Source: Symsagittifera roscoffensis
Taxonomy: Eukaryota; Xenacoelomorpha; Acoela; Convolutidae
DNA: 64,000 nt
Assembly (NCBI RefSeq): GCF_963678635.1
Contig: NC_087070.1
Span: forward strand, 49,211,467 to 49,275,466
Reading direction: 5' to 3'
The notes beneath the pieces were generated by a model. It was not told where the DNA came from, searched no databases, and saw nothing but the letters and a program-made list of their open reading frames with translations. Shown one piece after another: positions 37,337 through 47,588 of this stretch (positions within the stretch are counted from its first letter, which is position 1; the number at the start of each line of letters is the position of its first letter). A program made the position numbers and the translations under genes.

Positions 37337-38110
37337 GTGTTATCCGGCTCAAAAATATTCAGCTGTCAAGTATGTTTCAAGTCTTGCCGGATTGGCTCCC
37401 AAATGTGGTTGCTCAATTCTTTTTAGTTTCCGAGATATCACGTTTTTTTTGTTTTCCAGACCCCAAAAATATGCAAGTACGTTTTTAACAATTTGGGGGT
37501 TAATGCAAAGTTCTATAGATTGAATAGCTTGCCTAGAAAAATTTAAAGTTTTCACGAACCGATTCGGTCTATGAAATAAGTAGAAATTTCATTGCTTCAT
37601 AGCTTGAATAGCTTCAACGCTTGAAAACGTCAACGCTAGAATGGCTTCAATAGTAAACTTGAGCTTTTAGCCATCCGATTCGCCGGATAAAATAACTTGA
37701 ATTATTTTAACGCTTCATAGCTCGAATAGTTGGCTTAGAAAAACTTATACTTTTCGCGAAGTGATTCGGTCTTTGAAGTTTGAAGTTTCTCAAACCGATT
37801 CACGACCTGGCTCAACTTGAAATTGTCGGAAATTTTGTTGCATCAGCAGCTTGATCAGATTAACACTTCAACTTTTGCGAGCCGTTGGATTATGGGAACC
37901 GGTCCTACTAGTCAATTTCAAATCGATTTAAGCAAAATAATCTATAACAAATCAAGAAAGTAATTAATATAAATCAGATTGCAACTCAAATCATTCCAAA
38001 CTGGAATTAATTTGATTTTTTCTTAATATGCTACCAGACGCTATGAATAAAAAATTAAAAATGATTGTCATTGAGTAAATGCAACACAAACTTAAAACTA
38101 ATGAATTAAA
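37337..38110. repeat. Flank shared with 24518-25290, no gene
   Basis: High similarity to the sequence after copy A, including 'gattcggtctatgaaataag' and 'gctaccagacgctatg'. Nothing coding. Confidence 0.75.
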
Positions 38111-38890
38111 AATTTCGAAAAAAAAATGTTTTAAATTGATTTAAATCCGCTTTTATCCCCCTATAAACAAAAACAACTAAAAACTCGATTTGAGTTGATT
38201 TGGACTGATTTTTTTAAGCTGGGACTTCAGATCAATTTAAATCGATTTTAAATTGATCCAAATCAATCTTAATCTTTTTAATTTTTAGTCTTACATTCTT
38301 CAAATAAAATCTATCTTAACCCATTTTGTCAGTGCGAGTAAGCTCGAGCGCTATTTAGCAGCTTAAATAGACAATAAAAAGTCCTATTGTGTTGGAATTG
38401 GTTATTGGACATGTATCAAAACTTCCATTCAGGAGTTGTTTCAGAGCATTTGGTATAATAATTTGTAAAATCATTTTCGGTTTTTTACGCGATACTTTTG
38501 AAATTCCTTAAAAATAAATTGGCAAGAAATTTTATGTTATTATTTTATTCTTTATTAATTCATTTCTTAGGTTTTGTAATGAAATAACATCATTTTTTTC
38601 TACTCGAAAGTTGGTTCTATCCCTCTTCCAATATTTGGTATTTAGAATTACTTTAAAGCTTCTTTCTTTTAATTCCTGACTAAATTTTTCATATTAGTAC
38701 TGATATTTTGGCAAGCGCAGATAATTTTTAAAAATTTTATTCACTCATTGGAACCTGTAAGAAGGTACTAATTGATTAAACGGCTCGGTTTCGTTCCTAT
38801 TAAAGCGCTAATTTAACGGTTAATGATGTGCAAATTTTGTGCCTAAAAACAAGTTTGTCCTTCTCTGCGCCTCTAAGCACTGTTATACAT
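38111..38890. other. Unique AT-rich stretch, no gene seen
   Basis: Contains short irregular 'ttaaatcgattt/gatttaaatt' repeats at 38130-38290. No convincing open frame. Confidence 0.5.
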
Positions 38891-39219
38891 ATTCAATGGT
38901 ACCATTTTGAAGCTTTTAAAGACAACTAGATTTAAGAGGTGATTTATAAGAATGACATAAAACTTTCGATAATCAATGTTTTTGGACGTATCCCAGAGAA
39001 TCCCAAACGCATAATGTCTTACCAGTTTTAATATCAGAAAAATGATATATTTCACCATGGAGATACCAAAAAATCAAAAGAAGCCTTTCTGTCACCTTGA
39101 GGCCTTAGATTATATATTATTTTTTATATGAACATCGGGTAAAACTCTACACGAAATTAAAAGACGGTTTTTACCGCGGAGCGGCAACTGGCGTTTATCG
39201 TCGACCTCAAGCCGGCAAT

Positions 39220-39861
39220 AAAATCCAGTTTCGATTTTTTCTTTCAAATCTAGAGTTTTGAAAAACTAGCTGAATTCTCTGTATACTTATAACTGAATTG
39301 TCTGAATTTCAAAATGGCAGAATTGAGTTTGACCGAATTGTCTGAAAACTTTTGGCTGAATTGTCTGAATTTCAACTTGGCTGAATTGTATTTGAAAGAA
39401 ATGCCTGTGCGCCGTTAAAACATCCTCAAAAACAGCACAAGATGATTGAAATTCATCACTAAAAAGTCTTTAGGAAGTTCATGACCCAATATGCCGCCCT
39501 CAAAAGCACCAAAATCACAGACAAATGAGTTTCGTGAAACCACTACGAATCGTCAAAACTACAACTGTCAAACGTCAATACTATGAATGAAATGAGTAGA
39601 TTATTCGTAAATTGACCAATTTCATCAAGTTTTTATTGAGTTAAAAAAACTTGATAAAATTACTCAATTTATATTCTAATAATTGTTTTACCGATCAACC
39701 ATTCAATGTCAATATTTTTCTATTTTTCTGCTCCTAGACGTTTTCTGCTCTTGACAATTCTTCTTCGCCTCTCTATTTGTCGACGGTGAGAACACAAAGA
39801 AAAAATCAGATAGCAGGAAACGAACCGTAACTGTAATAACTTGGCTTCCTTCTGACTTTGT
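39220..39861. other. Short tandem motifs, otherwise no gene
   Basis: 39265-39390 holds four imperfect copies of 'gctgaattgtctgaatttcaa'. The rest shows nothing recognisable; the minus open frame at 39720-39947 lacks any family signature and overlaps the transposon end. Confidence 0.5.
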
Positions 39862-39869
39862 AATGGAAG

Positions 39870-40251
39870 CAGGGTGACCAACTCCGTGACTCTAAAAAAG
39901 AGACCTAGTGCAGTCATCCCAAAAAGGGAACAAAAAGTAAACGTCACTAGTGTTCTAGTAAAACCTCAAGATAAAAAGCAGGATTTGTTTAAATTCCAGT
40001 TTAACCAAAAATAAGGTCATACAAAAAAATTATCATCTATAGCAGAAGACTCGACGTCATTAAGGAGAGCCTGAGCGTCTTTTTCTTCTTGTAATTTGAT
40101 TTTTTTCTGCTTGACCTCATCGAGCTGCGCCTCCATGAAAGCGATATCGTTCTCGGCCTCGAAAACCCGCGACCGAATTTAAAAAGAGACCAGTACTCCA
40201 AAAATTGAAAAAAGAGACCGGTCCCTTAAAAGGACCAGTTGGTCACCCTGA
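39870..40251 (-). mobile_element. Non-autonomous hAT-type element, 382 bp
   Basis: The ends are perfect 14-bp inverted repeats, CAGGGTGACCAACT and its reverse complement. The flanks are near-identical 8-bp direct repeats, AATGGAAG (39862-39869) and AATGGAAC (40252-40259). An 8-bp duplication and CAGGG-type termini define hAT elements. It contains the end of a coding frame on the minus strand. Confidence 0.82.
40017..40178 (-). pseudogene. C-terminal coding relic with coiled-coil character, inside the hAT element
   Basis: The minus strand is open for 53 codons between the stop at 40179-40181 and the TGA at 40017-40019. The peptide is strongly charged (Glu, Lys, Gln, Asp) with a heptad-like pattern in segments such as AQLDEVKQKKIKLQEEK. 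Its GC content is well above its surroundings. Enclosure within hAT ends suggests the 3' end of a transposase or a captured exon. I recognise no family, and it is too short to place by eye. Confidence 0.5.
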
Positions 40252-40259
40252 ATGGAACG

Positions 40260-41210
40260 AATTTCTGGTTTCCCTGAGATGTAAAGCAAAAAAAGCGTGC
40301 GAGTTTTGTTCATACTTCTAATAATTGTTTACTTGAAAAACCTAGGACATAAACTTAAGGGACTAGTTTGGCTTGTTTTGATTGAAGATAAACAGTCAAA
40401 CAAATTTTTTCGCTTTTCCTTGCTATTTCTTTCTTCATCTAGTACCTTGTTATGAAAACAACTTTCGTTACTCTTGAACACTTTTTTGGCACTCTTGTAA
40501 TTCTGAACTTTTGTACGGAACCTCGCAGACGCCGAAATTCAAAAACGGAAATGAACCAGGATGTATCATCTCGACATGGATGTATCATCTCGACATGCCA
40601 CCAGCTGAATACCCAAAAAATGGTTTGTTCCTGGAGAGTCGAAAAAAATGTTGGGGACTTTTTACTTATTCCGCCCAAAATCAATATTTCATGACTTGAA
40701 TTGAAACTCGAATAGTTGGTCTGCTGCTCGAATCTGATTAGTCTATTTCGACCAATCAAATTGGAGCAGCAGTCAAAACTAGATCATTACTACAAAAATA
40801 AGCCGAAATAACCGAAAATATACGTTAGTCAAATATTCAAATTAATTTCAAATCACTTACTTTTCCGGATAAAAAAGTTCCGTTGAATGGCTTCCAGTTG
40901 AAAAAATGTTGGGTGACTCCTCGGATTTGTTCGATGGGATACGAAATGAAACTACCGCTTTCAGAGAAAATTTCTTGATGACGCTGTCGAAAAACGGTTG
41001 CAATGAGGCCCATGTCTTGCAAAACACGTTTCTGGAAAATACTTAGATACCGTTTGATGATATCATTTTTTAAAATCTATGCGTGGGCTTATGAACTCTC
41101 AGGTGTGAAAAACTAGCAATAAGGGGAAAATCATACGTCGATTGGAATTCATGTATAAATATGTACGATGGCTCTTTTAGAGCAACTTATCATTATTGGG
41201 GCAAGGGAAA
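40260..41210. other. No gene supported
   Basis: Contains a 20-bp tandem duplication (ggatgtatcatctcgacatg, about 40559-40597). A degenerate relic of the 'ggcactcttgtaattc' foldback family lies at 40475-40520, and a short palindromic stretch at 40710-40785. The open frames here overlap each other on both strands and look random. Confidence 0.5.
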
Positions 41211-41658
41211 AATTGTCGAAACTGATGAAAATTTATTTTCGCGGCGAAAAAGTAGAATTGGCCGGATTTACCCCCAAACAAGGAACGTTTTTTATGCTAT
41301 TTCTGATCTCATCGCTGCGACTCTTATCCCCTTTATTCGTCAATAAATTTAATCGGACGAATGAAAAACTTATAATAGTATCATTAATGAAGGGTACCAC
41401 CATGCAAAAATAAATTATAGCCAAAATTTGTTCGAACCATTTTTTATGGAACTCTATCGATCGATTCTTATTGGAGAACTCAAAATTGAGAAATCGGCAA
41501 GATCACAAATAATGGCCAGTCAATAAGCAGAATGGTATAAGAGCAAAATTGGTCCAAGAGCAGAAAAACAGAATAAGATAATTTTTTATAAGCTTATCAC
41601 TAAATTAAAATTATTATTTGTCAATATTATCAAAAGGAACATATATGTTATGCATAAT

Positions 41659-41718
<60 letters not shown>

Positions 41719-42401
41719 CAGAAAAAATCGAGTTTATTGTCGGTTTAAGGGCGCCAGTGGGCGCGCTACGTGCGCGTCGCCGGTTCGCGACGATAACCGG
41801 CTCTAATTTTTGTAAAAAGTTCCACCCTCTGTTGGCAAGCTCGCAACACATTGGCGCGACTGCGGCGGTAATCATATTTGGCTGAATTATCTCTTACTGT
41901 TTCTCTATAATCTTTTGTGCTGTTTTTCTCAATTGTCGAAATTGATGAAAATTTATTTTCGCGGCGAAAAAGTAGAATTGGCCGGATTTACCCCCGAACA
42001 AGGAACGTTTTTTATGCTATTTCTGATCTCATCGCTGCGACTCTTATCCCCTTTATTCGTCAATAAATTTAATCAGACGAATGAAAATTTTATAATAGTA
42101 TCATTAATGAAGGGTACCGCCATGCAAAAATAAATCATAGCCAAAATTTGTTCGAACCATTTTTTATGGAACTCTATCGATCGATTCTTATTGGAGAACT
42201 CAAAATTGAGAAATCAGCAAGATCACAACTGATGGCCAGTCAATAAGCAGAATGGTATAAGAGCAAAATTGGTCCAAGAGCAGAAAAACAGAATAAGATC
42301 AATTTTTATAAGCTTATCACTAAATTAAAATTATTATTTGTCAATATTATCAAAAGGAACATATATGTTATGCATAATGTTTTTATATATATATATATAT
42401 A

Positions 42402-42444
<43 letters not shown>

Positions 42445-43807
42445 CAGAAAAAATCGAGTTTATTGTCGGTTTAAGTGCGCCAGTGGGCGCGCTACGTGCG
42501 CGTCGCCGGTTCGCGACGATCACCGGCTCTAATTTTTGTAAAAAGCTCTACCCTCTGTTGGCAAGCTCGCAACACATTGGCGCGACTGCGGCGGTAATCA
42601 TATTTGGCTGAATTATCTCTTACTGTTTCTCTATAATCTTTTGTGCTGTTTTTCTCAATTGTCGAAATTGATGAAAATTTATTTTCGCGGCGAAAAAGTA
42701 GAATTGGCCGGATTTACCCCCGAACAAGGAACGTTTTTTATGCTATTTCTGATCTCATCGCTGCGACTCTTATCCCCTTTATTCGTCAATAAATTTAATC
42801 AGACGAATGAAAAACTTATAATAGTATCATTAATGAAGGGTACCACCATGCAAAAATAAATCATAGCCAAAATTTGTTCGAACCATTTTTTATGGAACTC
42901 TATCGATCGATTTTTATTGGAGAACTCAAAATTGAGAATTCAGCGTGAATGCGAGACCGCAAGATCACAAATGATGGCCAGTCAATAAGCAGAATGGTGT
43001 AAGAGCAAAATTGGTCCAAGAGCAGAAAAACAGAATAAGATCATTTTTTATAAGCTTATCACTAAATTAAAATTATTATTTGTCAATATTATCAAAAGGA
43101 ACATATATGTTATGCATAATGTTTTTATATATAATATATATGACAGAAAAAATCGAGTTTATTGTCGGTTTAAGGGCGCGCTACGTGCGCGTCGCCGGTT
43201 CGCGACGATAACCGGCTCTAATTTTTGTAAAAAGTTCCACCCTCTGTTGGCAAGCTCGCAACACATTGGCGCGACTGCGGCGGTAATCATATTTGGCTGA
43301 ATTATCTCTTACTGTTTCTCTATAATCTTTTGTGCTGTTTTTCTCAATTGTCGAAATTGATGAAAATTTATTTTCGCGGCGAAGTAGAATTGGCCGGATT
43401 TACCCCCGAACAAGGAACGTTTTTTATGCTATTTCTGATCTCATCGCTGCGACTCTTATCCCCTTTATTCGTCAATAAATTTAATCAGACGAATGAAAAA
43501 CTTATAATAGTATCATTAATGAAGGGTACCACCATGCAAAAATAAATCATAGCCAAAATTTGTTCGAACCATTTTTTATGGAACTCTATCGATCGATTTT
43601 TATTGGAGAACTCAAAATTGAGAATTCAGCGTGAATGCGAGACCGCAAGATCACAAATGATGGCCAGTCAATAAGCAGAATGGTGTAAGAGCAAAATTGG
43701 TCCAAGAGCAGAAAAACAGAATAAGATCATTTTTTATAAGCTTATCACTAAATTAAAATTATTATTTGTCAATATTATCAAAAGGAACATATATGTTATG
43801 CATAATG

Positions 43808-43850
<43 letters not shown>

Positions 43851-44517
43851 CAGAAAAAATCGAGTTTATTGTCGGTTTAAGGGCGCGCTACGTGCGCGTC
43901 GCCGGTTCGCGACGATAACCGGCTCTAATTTTTGTAAAAAGTTCCACCCTCTGTTGGCAAGCTCGCAACACATTGGCGCGACTGCGGCGGTAATCATATT
44001 TGGCTGAATTATCTCTTACTGTTTCTCTATAATCTTTTGTGCTGTTTTTCTCAATTGTCGAAATTGATGAAAATTTATTTTCGCGGCGAAAAAGTAGAAT
44101 TGGCCGGATTTACCCCCGAACAAGGAACGTTTTTTATGCTATTTCTGATCTCATCGCTGCGACTCTTATCCCCTTTATTCGTCAATAAATTTAATCAGAC
44201 GAATGAAAAACTTATAATAGTATCATTAATGAAGGGTACCACCATGCAAAAATAAATCATAGCCAAAATTTGTTCGAACCATTTTTTATGGAACTCTATC
44301 GATCGATTTTTATTGGAGAACTCAAAATTGAGAATTCAGCGTGAATGCGAGACCGCAAGATCACAAATGATGGCCAGTCAATAAGCAGAATGGTATAAGA
44401 GCAAAATTGGTCCAAGAGCAGAAAAACAGAATAAGATCATTTTTTATAAGCTTATCACTAAATTAAAAGTATTATTTGTCAATATTATCAAAAGGAACAT
44501 ATATGTTATGCATAATG

Positions 44518-44572
<55 letters not shown>

Positions 44573-44784
44573 CAGAAAAAATCGAGTTTATTGTCGGTTT
44601 AAGGGCGCCAGTGGGCGCGCTACGTGTGCGTCGCCGGTTCGCGACGATAACCGGCTCTAATTTTTTTTAAAAGTTCCACCCTCTGTTGGCAAGCTCGCAA
44701 CACATTGGCGCGACTGCGGCGGTAATCATATTTGGCTGAATTATCTCTTACTGTTTCTCTATAATCTTTTGTGCTGTTTTTCTC
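41211..44784. repeat. Five tandem ~715-bp units with (TA)n microsatellite
   Basis: Units start at aattgtcgaa: 41211, 41931, 42657, 43346 and 44053, giving lengths of 720, 726, 689, 707 and 732 bp. Each has a 'ttttcgcggcgaa' start, a (TA)n tract of 9 to about 29 repeats, a GC-rich hairpin module, and the end 'tgctgtttttctc'. Units 3-5 share a 16-base insert (gtgaatgcgagaccgc) absent from units 1-2; units 3 and 4 lack 8 bases in the GC module. The 72-codon frames recurring in each unit are not supported as genes. Confidence 0.9.
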
Positions 44785-45207
44785 AATTGCTTCATACTCG
44801 TGCCCATACACTCACCCAAAGGTCCATTCACACGAAAATTTGGAAGAAGGTCCGTTCACCCACAAACTACCATCTTCTCGGCTTAAGGTCGGCGATTTAC
44901 GCCAGTTGCCGCTCCGCGGTGAAAACCGGCTTTTATTTTCGTGTAGAGTCTTACCCGATGTTCATATAAAAAAGAATATATAATTCAAGGCCTCAAGGTG
45001 ACAAAAATGCTTCTTTCGTTTTTTTTTTGGTATCTCCATGGTGAAATATATCATTTTTTCTGTTATTAAAACTGGTAAGACACTATGCGTTTGAGTTTCT
45101 CTGGGATACGTCCAAAAACATTGATTTATCCAAAGTTTTTTGTCACTCTTAGAAATCACCTTTTAAGTCTAGTTGTCTTTAAAAGCTTCAAAATGGTGCT
45201 ATTGAAT

Positions 45208-45950
45208 GAGGTAGTAAAAGTTTAGAGTCAAACTTTTTACTTGACTTATAGACAATTTGAAATTTTGGCGAAGAGATTAAGAAGTGCTTACGACTCAAAC
45301 GCGCTGTCTGAAAGCACTAAGCAGAAACTTTTGAAAAACTGATCCGTTAATTTTTACTCATAGTTAGCCCTCGCCACTCGTCAGAACTGTACGCTCGAAG
45401 TCTCTCGCACACCAATAAAAAAATTTGTCAAAAATGGCTGGTTAAAAAGTCGAATTTTGCCTGGAGAAAAAGAACCACCCGACCACAATTATTCCGTCAC
45501 TTTCTTCTAAAGTCGAAACAAAAAACTAAATTACCAAAACATTATTATATTTGAGCAACAATAATTTCTTCATTGAAAATCTATCACGTGAGCTTAGCCC
45601 AAATTTATAATCAAGGCAGCACTACTGATACAGTCATGTTATGTAAAATATGTGCAAAGTAGACACTCACAGACAACTCAAAGGAATATGCATGGAAGAG
45701 AAAAACGAAAACAAAAAACATTACTTTTTCAAACTTTTTATAGCAGCGTTTTCTCGAAAAAACCAGAAGGTTTGAGAAAGTAATGTTTTCAGCGTGACTT
45801 GACAACGTTATTTTGCAAGCTTGGCAGCAGTCAACCAAGTTTTAGACACCGAAAACTTATATAACTTCGAAACAAATAGAGCGAGTTCAAACTTACCCAG
45901 AATCATATGTTCCAAAAAGTGCGTTTTACTCGTAAAAGCACGCTGAGATT
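45208..45950. other. No gene supported
   Basis: AT-rich stretch to the right of the inverted arm. Minus-strand frames at 45611-45838 and 45808-46002 are short and lack family signatures. Confidence 0.45.
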
Positions 45951-47285
45951 TAAAACAAGAATAGCCGGCAACTGTGCAAGTAGCACATATTGCTTCAACC
46001 ATAGTCTAAAAATATATATTTTTTTCAAATCTGTCGTTTTTTTTCTGCGTGGTGTGATAAAAGGGGTGGACGAAAAACTGAAACTTAGGAATTTTCGACA
46101 GTCATTGTAAAATAGGCAAATTGGACAACACTTTTGTAGTAGAAAATTGACTTAGAATACAAAATAATATTTTTAAAAAATGCAATAAAATTTTGATATT
46201 TTTTCAGATTTTTTTTTTGAGTTTTTTGATGTTTTTAATTCTCAAATGGCGCTAAAAACAGTCGCAAAACAGCTTTATTTGGGTAAAACTAAGTTTTCAC
46301 GGCCAAAATTAAGCAAAAATCAGCAATTGTAAGCTTGCTCGCTCGCATCATTTGCTAAAAATTTGACTATAAAAATCAAAAATTTCAAAACCTGTTTTTC
46401 CCAATACTGGATCATTTTTCATAAAATTTTAAATGTCGTTCGAATAACGAATGAAAGGGCTTCAATATGATATATATCTCGACTCATTCACATAATTTTT
46501 TAGTTCATAATTTTGCGCAGAAAACAGACAGGAAAAGAAAACAAGGCTAGCTGGTTGCTGTGCAAGTAGCACAGAATGTTCCGACCATATTCATTAAAAA
46601 AAAACTAGAAAAAAAAGGTTTCTTCTTTTGTTTTCTTCAAATTAGTGTCGTTTTATTGAGTATTGTGATTCGAGATATATACTAACTCGTTATAGCTTAG
46701 CGAGTTAGGCAAGATTGACAACATTTTTCCTCAAAAAATGAATAACAAACCAAAAATGAAAAAAACTTGGAAAATTTTTCTAATTTTTTTCTTTTTTGAA
46801 CAATATTTTTGAAATCTTTATTGATAAATAAACGCTGAATGAAACATCCAAAAATATTGTTAGCCTAAAGCTATAATAAAATTGGTAAATTTCCTTGTAA
46901 CGAAGGTTACTCGATAGCGTTGCTCGCTCGAAGATGAACTAAAAATCAAAATTTTCAAACCAGTTTTTTTCTCGTCACGGGGACTTTTTGATTTTGTTGG
47001 CAATGTTTTGGACAATACTGGACAATTTTTTGTTATCTTCTTGATGTCGTTTGAATCAAGACTGATAGGGATTGAATTTGGTATATCACTCGAAATTTTC
47101 CGGTGATTGTTTGTGGTACATGATTTTGCGTGGAAAACAAAAAAAAAGAAAAAAATTAAACCACCCCCGAATACAAAGTTCTTCCCCTTTTTCAATGGTC
47201 GGAACAAAAAAAAAAGCATAAATAAAATTTAAAACACCCGAATACAAAGTTCCTCCCAATTTTTCAAATGGTCGGAACAAAAAGT
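45951..47285. repeat. Degenerate ~600-bp tandem repeat upstream of the gene
   Basis: Three diverged units share the order of landmarks: 'ctgtgcaagtagcaca' at 45976 and 46557, 'cttgctcgctcg/gttgctcgctcg' at 46331 and 46920, 'gtcgtttgaat/gtcgttcgaat', 'ttttgcgcagaaaac/ttttgcgtggaaaac', and 'ccgaccat/ggtcggaac'. 47155-47285 adds a ~65-bp direct duplication. No clear gene. Confidence 0.55.
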
Positions 47286-47504
47286 GCTTGAGTTTAATTA
47301 ATTAAGCTTCTCCACCGAAGCGAGATAAATTACTTTGCTGGTCGTGAATACGTTTATTTTTGGCATCATAGCGTTGATATTTCTGTGATAGTCATTGTTA
47401 GTTCATTGATACTTCAGAAACGTTCGTGCTCACTATAATTACCATAAATTTATGAAGCAAGAATAGATCTGTGACTTATTGGCTTTCTTTCTAATTTAAT
47501 GCAT

Positions 47505-47568
47505 GTAAGTTTGCACAAAACAGAATTTGTATTGACCATTAAAGCATAACGTCTGACATTTTATTCAG
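47505..47568 (+). other. Possible 5' UTR intron of the gene at 47589
   Basis: GTAAGT at 47505 and a pyrimidine-rich 'cattttattcag' ending at 47568 would define a 64-bp intron just upstream of the start codon. Suggested only by splice-site form; RNA reads across the site would settle it. Confidence 0.3.
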
Positions 47569-47588
47569 AGCGAAAGGGCAATCAAAAG

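Larger units (their letters stand above)
38891..45207. mobile_element. 6.3-kb region bounded by ~325-bp inverted arms
   Basis: 38891-39219 and 44878-45207 are reverse complements with scattered mismatches. Shared landmarks are the 'ggtatctccatggtgaaata', 'ctctgggatacgtccaaaaa' and 'gttgccgctccgcggt' segments. The enclosed DNA has a small hAT relic and a five-unit tandem array but no recognisable transposase. No target-site duplication is visible. It may be a large non-autonomous element or an inverted duplication of a dispersed repeat. Confidence 0.55.

Noticed and set aside
40439-40759. Overlapping open frames on both strands
   Set aside because: Short, mutually overlapping and without recognisable motifs; part lies in a 20-bp tandem duplication.
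41618-44670. Open frames with Tyr-Ile runs
   Set aside because: They are translations of the (TA)n microsatellite plus repeat sequence, with no family signature.
46860-47280. Minus-strand frames just upstream of the gene
   Set aside because: Homopolymer-driven (Phe runs) and lying in a degenerate tandem repeat.
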